Of a stretch of DNA of 12,929 nt, positions 1 through 5,918 are shown in pieces. The notes under the pieces are model-generated. The model worked only from the letters and a program-made list of their open reading frames with translations. It did no database searches and had not been told where the DNA came from. A program made the translations under genes and the position numbers. How positions within the stretch are numbered: the stretch's first letter is position 1; each line of letters opens with the position of its first letter. The DNA lies in the NCBI GenBank assembly GCA_937967805.1, contig CALBTC010000273.1, forward strand, positions 1-12,929, in the 5' to 3' direction. The DNA is from an uncultured Anaerolineaceae bacterium (GTDB lineage: Bacteria > Chloroflexota > Anaerolineae > Promineifilales > Promineifilaceae).

Positions 1-2
1 GC

Positions 3-80
3 CTGGAAGGGGAAATCAACCAGCAGGGCGGCGGCGAAGGCGGCCGTTCCTTCCTGGATCGCCTGCGCGGCCGCTCCTGA
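3..80 (+). CDS. 3' end of an unidentified gene (partial)
   Basis: The window opens inside a + strand reading frame that ends at TGA 78-80. The 25 visible residues begin LEGEINQQGGGEGG and end FLDRLRGRS. They form a glycine-rich stretch followed by a basic tail, which resembles a flexible C-terminus but is not diagnostic of any family. The frame holds no stop between position 3 and 78. The gene is convergent with the amidase gene that ends at 146. The rest of the gene lies outside the window, so no function is assigned. Confidence 0.5.
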   Translation: MEGEINQQGGGEGGRSFLDRLRGRS

Positions 81-87
81 ATTTTCA

Positions 88-145
88 CCGCAAAGGGCGC
101 AAAGAACGCAAAGTTTTTTCTCTTTTTCCTCTGCGCACTCTGCGG
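88..145. repeat. CGCAAAG-type dispersed palindromic element
   Basis: Three spaced CGCAAAG units at 89-113 are followed by a T-rich loop, and then by partly complementary CTCTGCGC and CTCTGCGG units at 130-144. Folded, this gives an imperfect hairpin between two convergent genes. It abuts the amidase stop codon at 146. Elements of this look (head CGCAAAG units, T-rich centre, tail CTTTGCG units) recur in intergenic DNA of many environmental bacteria. Whether it ends transcription, using the T-run at 114-126, or is only a dispersed repeat cannot be told from one copy. Confidence 0.5.
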
Positions 146-928
146 CTAATAAACCTCCGGGCGGCGGTCGGCAAAGACGGGAATTTTGGCGCGGACTTCG
201 TTGACTTTGGCAATATCGATAACGGCCGTTCCCAACATCTCCGCCTCGCCCAGCTCAATCACCATCTCCCCCCACGGATCCACAATACAGGAATGGCCAA
301 AAAAGTCGGTTTCTTTGCTGCGGCCGACCCGGTTGCAGGCCACGACAAACATCTGGTTTTCAATGGCGCGAGCCCGCAGCAGCGTGCGCCAGTGGGCCAG
401 TCGTGGATGGGGCCACTCGGCAGGGACAAACACGAGCTGTGCTCCGGCCAGGGCATAGCGACGAAATAGCTCCGGAAAGCGCAAATCGTAACAAATCGTC
501 AGGCCCGCTTTGCCCCACTCAGTCTCAACCAGCGTCGACTGCGGTCCGGCGGTGAGGAACTGCTCCTCCTGCATCAGCCGGAACAGGTGGAGCTTGCTGT
601 ACTCGCCCAGGGAACGGCCGTTGGCATCAAAGTAGACGGCCGTATTGCCAAACTGCCGGTCCCCCAGCCGCGACAAACACGACCCCAAAATAGCAATCTG
701 GTGCGTCTGGGCCAGTGCCGCCACCTGGGCAAACAGCCCCTCATTCGTCGGCGTGGCGTAGCGCACTGCATTTTCCAAATCATAGCCCGTTGACCATAGC
801 TCCGGGAATACCACCAGGTCAGAACCACGCTGCTTGGCCTCAGCGGTCATCGTTTGTACCGTTTCCCAGTTGGCTGCCGGATCGCCCAGCTTCACGTCCA
901 TCTGTCCCAAAGAAATTGTTAGCTTCAT
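146..928 (-). CDS. Carbon-nitrogen hydrolase, nitrilase superfamily (omega-amidase-like)
   Basis: This is a 260-residue cytosolic enzyme of the nitrilase superfamily, probably hydrolysing an amide C-N bond. The catalytic triad is visible: Glu43 in FPELWSTGY, Lys112 in YSKLHLF and Cys146 in TICYDLRFPE. Spacing and length are normal for the Nit2/YafV omega-amidase-like branch, whose typical substrate is 2-oxoglutaramate or 2-oxosuccinamate. The frame is open up to 1066, but the ATG at 926-928 is chosen because the protein then begins MKLTISLGQMDV, as family members do, and AAAGGA lies nine bases upstream. That nine-base spacer contains a full ACGGCCGT palindrome. The gene is divergent from an aminotransferase at 1228, which supports a transaminase/omega-amidase partnership. 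Superfamily assignment is firm. Substrate is inferred. Confidence 0.88.
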   Translation of the reverse strand: MKLTISLGQMDVKLGDPAANWETVQTMTAEAKQRGSDLVVFPELWSTGYDLENAVRYATPTNEGLFAQVAALAQTHQIAILGSCLSRLGDRQFGNTAVYFDANGRSLGEYSKLHLFRLMQEEQFLTAGPQSTLVETEWGKAGLTICYDLRFPELFRRYALAGAQLVFVPAEWPHPRLAHWRTLLRARAIENQMFVVACNRVGRSKETDFFGHSCIVDPWGEMVIELGEAEMLGTAVIDIAKVNEVRAKIPVFADRRPEVY

Positions 929-968
929 CACGGCCGTTCCTTTCTGTGCTAAAAATAATGGTCTGGCT

Positions 969-974
969 ATTGTA
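969..974 (-). promoter_or_regulatory. Candidate -10 box for the amidase gene
   Basis: The minus strand reads TACAAT here, five of six matches to the sigma-70 -10 consensus, about 40 bases upstream of the ATG at 928. No convincing -35 box sits 16-18 bases further upstream, so this is a weak call. Confidence 0.3.
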
Positions 975-1083
975 ACTTGAAAACCGGCAGCCTGAAAAAC
1001 AATGAACCACTGCGTTGCTTTTTGACTGTTGCGGAGACGGCCGTTCTCTGCCACAATTCCTCGCACAGCAACTGTAAAAAATC

Positions 1084-1212
1084 CACAGATTTCGCAGATT
1101 CAAACATTTTCCCGGAAACTTCTCTGGTGCATGTCCATAATCAATGCAGTTTCCGGGAAAATGGCACAGATGCCCAACAAATAAATCTGCGAAATCTGTG
1201 TAATCTGCGGAT
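1084..1212. repeat. Nested inverted-repeat element (CGCAGATT family)
   Basis: Two perfect inverted repeats are nested here. The outer arms are CACAGATTTCGCAGATT at 1084-1100 and its exact complement at 1184-1200 (17 bases). The inner arms are CATTTTCCCGGAAACT at 1105-1120 and its exact complement at 1148-1163 (16 bases). A further CGCAGAT-type unit, read on the minus strand, ends at 1212, five bases before the AGGAG ribosome binding site of the aminotransferase. The element fills most of the divergent gap between the amidase and aminotransferase genes, so any aminotransferase promoter lies in or beside it. It encodes nothing recognisable and could be a miniature mobile element or a REP-like repeat. 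Confidence 0.75.
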
Positions 1213-1227
1213 AATCAGGAGTACAGC

Positions 1228-2388
1228 ATGAGTTACATGGCGCAGCGGGTGGCCGGCTTTGGCACCACTATTTTTTACGAGATGACCACGTTGGCCAACG
1301 AGCATCAGGCGATCAATTTGGGGCAGGGATTTCCCGATTTTGCCGCGCCTGATTTTATGAAAGAGGCAGCGATTGCCGCTATTCAAGATGATATTAACCA
1401 GTACGCACCGGCAAACGGCCGTCCCGCTTTGCGCCAGGCGGTTGCCCAAAAAGTATCCGATTTTTACGGTTTGCAGGTGGACCCCAACACCGAAATCACC
1501 ATTTTACACGGCGCCACCGAAGGGATTTTTGCCACCGTCATGGGCGTGGTCAATCCCGGCGACGAGGTGATTGTATTTGAGCCGTTTTACGATTCCTACG
1601 TGCCGGCGATTAAGATGGCCGGCGGCAACCCCCGCTTCTACACGCTGCGGCCACCGGATTGGCAAATAGATGAGGCCGAACTGGCCGCCTTGTTCAACAA
1701 CAAAACGAAGCTGATCATCGTCAACACGCCACACAATCCCACCGGCAAGGTGTTCAACGAATCAGAGCTAAAATTGATTGCCAATTTGTGCCAGCAGCAT
1801 GACGTGATTGCCATGACGGATGAGGTATACGAGCACATCCTGTTCGACGGACAGCAGCACCTGACGCTGGCCAGCTTCCCCGGCATGGCTGACCGCACGG
1901 TGATGGTTTCCAGCCTGGGCAAAACGTTTAGCGTCACCGGCTGGAAGGTGGGTTGGGCGGTGGCCCAGCCGGAACTGTCTCGCGCTATTTTTCGCGCCCA
2001 CCAGTTTATGACGTTTTGTGGGGCAGCTCCGTTACAAGAGGCGGCGGTGACGGCCGTTTCCCAACCAAAAGCATTCTACACAGCGCTCACCCAGTTCTAC
2101 ACGCACAAACGAGATTTACTGCTGGACGCCTTAAAAAGCGCCGGGCTCTCCCCTATTATTCCCGGCGGCACCTATTTTGTGATGGTCGATATTGCAAAAC
2201 TGGGCTTTGACAATGACGTCGCATTCTGCAGCTAACTCAACACAGAAATTGGCGTAGCGGCCATCCCTCCCAGCGCCTTTTACCACAACCCCGCAGACGG
2301 TGCCGGCCTGGCCCGCTTTGCTTTCTGCAAAGAAGAAAAAACCCTGGCCGAAGCCGCCAAACGCCTGCAGCGCTTACAAACCGGCTAA
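1228..2388 (+). pseudogene. PLP-dependent class I/II aminotransferase (YbdL/MtnE/kynurenine aminotransferase-like), interrupted by in-frame TAA
   Basis: The intact frame would encode 386 codons, the usual length for the methionine/glutamine/kynurenine aminotransferase group. Visible features are the N-terminal LGQGFPDF, the NTPHNPTGK loop (Asn170), TDEVYEH (Asp198, Tyr201) and the PLP Schiff-base Lys232 in SSLGKTFSVTGWK. AGGAG at 1217-1221 supports the ATG at 1228. Codon 336 (2233-2235) is TAA, yet the same frame continues without another stop to 2386-2388. It encodes a convincing family C-terminus (EIGVAAIPPSAFYHNP, then GLARFAFCKEEKTL). The 335-residue product would lack the conserved carboxylate-binding Arg363 and most of the small domain, so it is probably inactive. 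A recent nonsense mutation or an assembly error both fit. Intact homologues act on glutamine, methionine or aromatic amino acids. Confidence 0.85.
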
Positions 2389-2438
2389 CCCAACATCAAA
2401 GCTAATCCGCTCCGCATCTGAGGATGCTCTGCTCCTCG

Positions 2439-3404
2439 CTATAAAGATCGCTCAGAATATTGCGCAGCGGCGCGCTGGAGTTCGGAGCCAATTTGCGCCC
2501 GCAGCCATTTGGGGGCCAGCACCTCTACCTGCGCACCCCAACTGCGAATAAACGGCTGCATTTCCTGCGGCTGGGCCACCTGCACCCGCAATATGCAGCC
2601 GCCGTCTTCCGTTTTTTCCAGCTTTTGCGTGGGGTGCCACTGCCGCTCGTAGATGTGGGGCGTTACCTCCGCAGTGAAGCGCAGCACCACGTCGGTGATT
2701 TCGCTGCCGGCCATAATGCGCCAGCCAGACGCCAGGTGGCTTTCTAAATCAAACGCTTCCGGCACGGTAAAGCTGCGCTTGAGCAGCGTGGCGCTTTCCA
2801 GACGGTCGAGCTTGAAGGTGCGAATATCGTCGGACCAATCGTCGTGGCCAATCACGTAAATGCCGGAGGGGGTGGGCTCCAGGGCATAGGGGGCAATGAT
2901 CCGCTCGCGCAGTTGGCCGCTGCGGGGGGAGCGGTAGCCGATGCGCACTTTGTAGCCGGTGCCCCATCCTTCGGCCAACGCTTCCAGCACGGCTACCTGC
3001 CGTTGGCCGTCGTGCAGCGTTTGCACCCGGTCGGCGGCGCGCTTGAGGTGGGGGGAGATCGCTTTGGGCAGGGTGATGGCCAGTTTGCGCAGGGCGGAGG
3101 TGACGTGGGGATTGCGCTCGTCGATGGTGCGGGCCAGCAGCAATCCGGCCAGCGTCAGGGCAATGGCTTCATGGAAGGAAAGGTGGACGGTGGTGAGATA
3201 ACGGGTGCGGTTCATACCGAAACGGCCGTCTTTCTGCCAGATCGGTAAACCTTGTTCACACAAAAAATCGACGTCACGGTACACAGTGCGTCGATCCACC
3301 GCCAGCTTTTCGGCCAAATCGGTGGCGCGCAAACCGTCTGGGGTGAGCAGCAGCAGTTGTTCAATACGGCGCAAACGTGATGTTCTTGAAGCCAGGCGGG
3401 ACAT
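2439..3404 (-). CDS. WYL-domain transcriptional regulator with N-terminal HTH
   Basis: This 321-residue protein is a DNA-binding regulator of the YafY/PafBC type. Residues 10-60 form a winged HTH_11 domain (RIEQLLLL, then LAVDRRTVYRDVDFL). Residues 140-215 form the WYL ligand-sensing domain, with IYVIGHD at 182-188 in place of the classic WYL triplet and the conserved RTFKLDRL at 195-202. Residues 235-315 form a WCX-like C-terminal extension ending in FIRSWGAQVEVLAPKWL. The ATG at 3402-3404 is preceded by a perfect AGGAGG. The gene lies 64 bases downstream of a methyltransferase on the same strand but seems to have its own promoter. The ligand is unknown. Some WYL proteins sense nucleic acids or oligonucleotides and often control stress, defence or sugar metabolism; none of this can be read from the sequence. 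Confidence 0.88.
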   Translation of the reverse strand: MSRLASRTSRLRRIEQLLLLTPDGLRATDLAEKLAVDRRTVYRDVDFLCEQGLPIWQKDGRFGMNRTRYLTTVHLSFHEAIALTLAGLLLARTIDERNPHVTSALRKLAITLPKAISPHLKRAADRVQTLHDGQRQVAVLEALAEGWGTGYKVRIGYRSPRSGQLRERIIAPYALEPTPSGIYVIGHDDWSDDIRTFKLDRLESATLLKRSFTVPEAFDLESHLASGWRIMAGSEITDVVLRFTAEVTPHIYERQWHPTQKLEKTEDGGCILRVQVAQPQEMQPFIRSWGAQVEVLAPKWLRAQIGSELQRAAAQYSERSL

Positions 3405-3436
3405 GTTTCCTCCTGATAAATTAGACCATGCGTTCT

Positions 3437-3465
3437 ATTTTGCCTTGTTCAAGAACAAATGTCAA
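3437..3465 (-). promoter_or_regulatory. Sigma-70-type promoter for the WYL regulator
   Basis: On the minus strand a perfect TTGACA (-35, 3460-3465) is followed after exactly 17 bases by CAAAAT (-10, 3437-3442, four of six consensus matches). Transcription would begin near 3430, giving a leader of about 26 bases before the ATG at 3404 with its AGGAGG. The spacer contains a palindrome, annotated separately. Confidence 0.6.
3445..3458. promoter_or_regulatory. Candidate operator palindrome TTGTTC-N2-GAACAA
   Basis: Perfect six-base arms TTGTTC and GAACAA are separated by two bases. The site sits inside the 17-base spacer between the -35 and -10 boxes of the WYL gene promoter. A dimer bound here would block RNA polymerase, so autorepression by the WYL protein is the simplest reading. 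The position is seen directly; the regulator identity is inferred. Confidence 0.5.
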
Positions 3466-3468
3466 CAG

Positions 3469-4230
3469 TTATGCAAATTGGCGGAAATACAGCTCGGTGA
3501 CGTAGGTGAAGGAGATACGGCCGTCCCCATCAACATTCTCAGCAAACAGCACCGCCAACTCCGCCAGCATGGGTTCATGTTTGGCACCGCCGGCCAGCGG
3601 CGCGTAGGAGGTGGAGAGCACACGCCCGATGAGGCCCGGCAGGTCAAACTGCTGCTCATTGGCAAAGGTGCGTACCTGTGCCCCTTCACCCAGATAGGCC
3701 AGCACCCCACTTCGTAACTCGTTTTCGCGGCTGGGCTTGCCGCTGAAGTAGCGCCGCGTAATTTGTTCGTACCCCTGCATGAACGGCGAGGCGTCAAAAG
3801 CCATCGTGTTCCAGACAAAAGCCACCGTGCCGCCGGGCCGTAAAATGCGCCGGAACTCGGGCAGCGATTTTTCCCGATCAAACCAGTGGGCGGCCTGCCC
3901 GGCCGTCACAAAATCGACAGAATTATCGGGCAGCGTGGTGGCTTCGGCCGTTCCGTTGATGCTGCTAAAGTGGGGAAATTCAACCAGAAATTCCTCGCCG
4001 GCTTCACGCATCTCCTTGTTTGGCTCCACGCCTAACACCTGATTACCATTTTGCAAAAACAACCGGGCCAAAATGCCCGTGCCGGAACCGATGTCGGCGA
4101 TAACGGCCGTTTCCGCCAGGCCACATTCGTTTTGCAGGCAGGTGAGAACGGCCGTCGGATAAGACGGCCTATACTTTACATAATTATCAACTCGGTTGGA
4201 GAAGCGGCGCGTGGGATCGAGGGACATCAT
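3469..4230 (-). CDS. Class I SAM-dependent methyltransferase
   Basis: This 253-residue soluble protein has a Methyltransf_11-type Rossmann fold. Motif I is DIGSGTG at 46-52, the acidic ribose-binding residue is Glu69 in GVEPNKEM, and post-motif elements are TLPDNSVDFVTAGQAAHWFD (about 99-118) and RRILRPGGTVAFVW (about 127-140). Two ATG codons lie side by side at 4230 and 4227, preceded by AAAGAG, so the start is uncertain by one residue. The N-terminal FSNRVDNYVKYRPSYP is typical of this unspecific methyltransferase group, which includes small-molecule methylating enzymes. The substrate cannot be read from the sequence. Two ACGGCCGT sites fall within its first 45 codons, encoding Pro-Thr-Ala-Val and Glu-Thr-Ala-Val just before motif I. 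Confidence 0.85.
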   Translation of the reverse strand: MMSLDPTRRFSNRVDNYVKYRPSYPTAVLTCLQNECGLAETAVIADIGSGTGILARLFLQNGNQVLGVEPNKEMREAGEEFLVEFPHFSSINGTAEATTLPDNSVDFVTAGQAAHWFDREKSLPEFRRILRPGGTVAFVWNTMAFDASPFMQGYEQITRRYFSGKPSRENELRSGVLAYLGEGAQVRTFANEQQFDLPGLIGRVLSTSYAPLAGGAKHEPMLAELAVLFAENVDGDGRISFTYVTELYFRQFA

Positions 4231-4541
4231 CTCTTTTTAATTAATCAAGCGAACGCAATGGGTACAAGTTTACCGCGAAACAAAAATCGATCCAAAGACC
4301 AATTTTTTCTGGAAAAAACTTTGTTAAGATAAAGCAAACGACAAGAAAGGAGCGTGCCCAGGCGAAAAAAGATACGCAGCAACCATTTTCCGGCCATGTT
4401 AACCGAGACGGTAGCGGTTAACAACGTTACGGCTGTCACTTTTTTCGAGGCAGCGGGGCAAATTAGCAGCCAAATTTTTGCCCCAGCAAGGCTTTGCCCG
4501 CGCTTTTAGCCTGGATCATTTCTAAAACAGTTGGCGGACTC
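4231..4541. other. Divergent intergenic region with RNA-like hairpins
   Basis: This 311-base gap between divergent genes has no convincing coding frame. Its left third is AT-rich. The right part holds two clean dyads: GTTAACCG/CGGTTAAC at 4398-4405 and 4415-4422 with a nine-base loop, and GGGGCAAA/TTTGCCCC at 4455-4462 and 4477-4484. On the + strand these could fold in the leader of the gene starting at 4542. Neither is followed by a T-run, so neither looks like a terminator. The stretch from about 4340 to 4425 (AGCAAAC, later ACGCAGC, CCGGCC, GGTAGCGG) faintly recalls a c-di-GMP-I riboswitch, but the order and tetraloop receptor do not fit. It may be a structured 5' leader or just spacer. 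Confidence 0.35.
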
Positions 4542-5096
4542 ATGAAGCTATCTCTACGCAGTATATTGGCTTATCTTTTGGCCACGGCCGTTTTTCTCAT
4601 CATTCTCATCGCGTCCGGCGTATTTGATCCCAAGCCAATTGGTGCGCGGCAAACCACCCTGCCGGAAACAAGTCTGACGGTGAACGAACCAGGGCAAACG
4701 ATTACCTGGCTGGATGAGCCGCTGCCTGAGGGAGATTTTTCGCTGCGGGGAACGGCCGTTTACCAATCCGGCAGTTTAGACAGCGGCGTTGGGCTGGCGC
4801 TAGGTGATGTAAATAGCCGATTCATCGTGGCCATTTCACCGCTGGGCTATGTGCTGGTGCAGCAGGGTGATACGGCCGTCCTCCCCTGGCAGCCCTGGCC
4901 CCACGTTCGGCTGGAAGAAAGTCCCAACGAAATCTGGATCGATATACAAGGGGAAGAAATAACGGTGCGAATCAACCGGGAGCTTTTATGGCAGGGAGTC
5001 CACTCGCTGCCTACGCGAAACTTGGGACTGTTTGGCGAGAACTTTGGGGAGACGGCCGTTTACACCTTCCCCTCCCTGGAAATTTTTTCGCCCTAA
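4542..5096 (+). CDS. Hypothetical membrane-anchored protein with beta-rich extracytoplasmic domain
   Basis: This 184-residue protein was not recognised. Residues 8-27 form one strongly hydrophobic segment after a short basic N-terminus (MKLSLRS), so it is a signal anchor or uncleaved signal. The rest (28-184) is predicted outside. It alternates short beta-like stretches: a WLDEPLPEGDFSLRGTAVYQ section, then WIDIQGEEITVRINRELLWQG, and finally NLGLFGENF with ETAVYTFPSLEIFSP. That pattern resembles a concanavalin/LamG-like jelly roll of the kind seen in DUF1080 proteins, but this is only a resemblance. ATG 4542 is preferred over an upstream ATG at 4494 because it starts the hydrophobic segment directly and has GGCGGA upstream. 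Four of its Thr-Ala-Val triplets are encoded by ACGGCCGT palindromes, the densest cluster in the window. Confidence 0.7.
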   Translation: MKLSLRSILAYLLATAVFLIILIASGVFDPKPIGARQTTLPETSLTVNEPGQTITWLDEPLPEGDFSLRGTAVYQSGSLDSGVGLALGDVNSRFIVAISPLGYVLVQQGDTAVLPWQPWPHVRLEESPNEIWIDIQGEEITVRINRELLWQGVHSLPTRNLGLFGENFGETAVYTFPSLEIFSP

Positions 5097-5112
5097 TCGA
5101 GAGTTTCGCCAC

Positions 5113-5142
5113 TGTAGGGCAATAGCGCGCTATTTACCTACA
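5113..5142. terminator. 30-base imperfect palindrome between convergent genes
   Basis: A perfect 14-base palindrome AATAGCGCGCTATT (5121-5134) is flanked, after a two-base mismatch on each side, by complementary arms TGTAGG (5113-5118) and CCTACA (5137-5142). It sits 16 bases after the stop of the + strand gene and directly against the end of the chromate-transporter remnant. It could act as a bidirectional terminator hairpin, but there is no T-run on either side. A protein-binding dyad is the alternative. Confidence 0.45.
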
Positions 5143-5457
5143 CTAACCAACCAACGACAACAAATAGCCCAGCACGGCCACCATCAAACCAACCGCTAGG
5201 CCGCGCCAACCAGCCCGCTCATAGCCGATGTGCATCGTCGTTTCGGTGGATTTTGACCCCGGAATCAGGCTGGTGGCGCCCACCAGGTCCAGGAAGTGCT
5301 GGCGACTCAGCCAGCCGCGCCGCGTCACCACTTCATCCTCCATCATGCCGATGTGCGCTGCCGGACCGCCAAACGCCGTCACGCCCAGCCGCAAAAACAG
5401 AACCGCTAACTCACGCAAACGCTGGTTCATCGCTGTCAGAACCTTTTGCTGATGCAA
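5143..5457 (-). pseudogene. Chromate transporter (ChrA) N-terminal remnant
   Basis: The first 85 or so residues match the N-terminal part of a CHR-family chromate/anion transporter: LRLGVTAFGGPAAHIGMMED, then RRGWLSRQHFLDLVGATSLIPG, then HIGYERAGWRGL. Intact members run to about 180-450 residues with many membrane segments, but here a stop follows after 104 residues. The usual PGPNSTE signature reads PGSKSTE, a sign of decay. After Trp85-Arg-Gly the sequence (VGLMVAVLGYLLSLVG) no longer follows the expected first repeat and may be a deletion junction to a later membrane segment. An internal ATG at 5430 is an equally possible start. A functional transporter is very unlikely. Confidence 0.75.
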
Positions 5458-5475
5458 AAAATAATCGAACCTAAA

Positions 5476-5506
5476 CTGTCATTCCCGCGTAGGCGGGAAT
5501 CCATAC
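5476..5506. repeat. GTCATTCCCGCG dispersed palindromic repeat, copy 1
   Basis: Arms ATTCCCGC (5481-5488) and GCGGGAAT (5493-5500) form a perfect eight-base stem with a four-base loop, flanked by CTGTC on the left and CCATAC on the right. A second copy lies at 8710-8740, matching at 29 of 31 positions in the same orientation. This is a well-known type of bacterial intergenic repeat found in many phyla. Here it lies upstream of the chromate-transporter remnant. Confidence 0.8.
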
Positions 5507-5540
5507 AACGCACCTTGGAACATAAAGGAAAAAAACAACA

Positions 5541-5575
5541 AAAAAGTGGCAAAGCCTTGAGGCCCTGCCACTTTT
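5541..5575 (-). terminator. Rho-independent terminator of the FKBP operon
   Basis: On the minus strand, starting eight bases after the FKBP stop, AAAAGTGGCA pairs with TGCCACTTTT, with an inner GCCT/AGGC extension. The second arm runs into a T-rich tract continuing to about 5528. This is a classic intrinsic terminator for transcription arriving from the FKBP pair. The flanking A-run means it could also work weakly in the other direction. Confidence 0.85.
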
Positions 5576-5582
5576 GTTGGAC

Positions 5583-5918
5583 TTATTTTACATCCACCAG
5601 CTCAACATCGAAGATGAGGGTGGCATTGGGCGGAATCACGCCGCCCGCGCCTCTGGCACCATAGCCCAGGTCCGGCGGAATAATGAGCGTTGCTTTACCG
5701 CCCACCTTCATCAAACCAATGCCTTCATCCCAGCCGGGAATCACCTGTCCGGTGCCCAGCTTAAACTCAATCGGCTGGCCGCGCTTCACAGAGTTGTCGA
5801 ACTCTTTGCCGTTTTCCAAACGGCCGACGTAATGAACCGCCACACGGTCACCCCGCTTGGGCGCTTTGCCACTACCTGCTTCTTTTTCGATGTATTGCAA
5901 ACCGCTGTCTGTTTTCAT
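5583..5918 (-). CDS. FKBP-type peptidyl-prolyl cis-trans isomerase, single domain, cytosolic
   Basis: This 111-residue protein is one complete FKBP domain with no signal peptide. It catalyses cis-trans isomerisation of Xaa-Pro bonds and can act as a folding helper. Active-site residues seen by comparison with FKBP12 are Tyr in VHYVG, Phe-Asp in KEFDNS, Phe in IEFKLG, Val-Ile and Trp in QVIPGWDEG, Tyr in DLGYGARG and Phe in LIFDVEL. All are present, so activity is expected. Its ATG overlaps the TAA of the upstream lipoprotein gene as TAATG, indicating translational coupling and one mRNA. It closely resembles domain 1 of that lipoprotein, so the two probably arose by duplication. A strong terminator follows at 5541-5575. 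Confidence 0.93.
   Translation of the reverse strand: MKTDSGLQYIEKEAGSGKAPKRGDRVAVHYVGRLENGKEFDNSVKRGQPIEFKLGTGQVIPGWDEGIGLMKVGGKATLIIPPDLGYGARGAGGVIPPNATLIFDVELVDVK

Noticed and set aside
929..1066. N-terminal extension of the amidase reading frame to 1066
   Set aside because: The extra 46 residues do not resemble the family, and the ATG at 928 has a good Shine-Dalgarno and a canonical nitrilase N-terminus.
88..1212. CRISPR array from spaced CGCAAAG and CGCAGATT units
   Set aside because: Units are short, unevenly spaced and inverted, with no regular direct repeats and no cas genes.
2233..2235. Selenocysteine or pyrrolysine recoding at the aminotransferase stop
   Set aside because: The codon is TAA, while those recodings use TGA or TAG, and the family has no such residue there.
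2844..3248. Antisense reading frame of 134 residues inside the WYL gene
   Set aside because: Its glycine/alanine-rich composition and lack of any domain mark it as a shadow of the well-supported WYL gene.
4340..4425. Cyclic di-GMP-I riboswitch
   Set aside because: Some words are similar (AGCAAAC, ACGCAGC, GGTAGCGG), but the GAAA hairpin and receptor are not in the right places and the last hairpin lacks the receptor helix.
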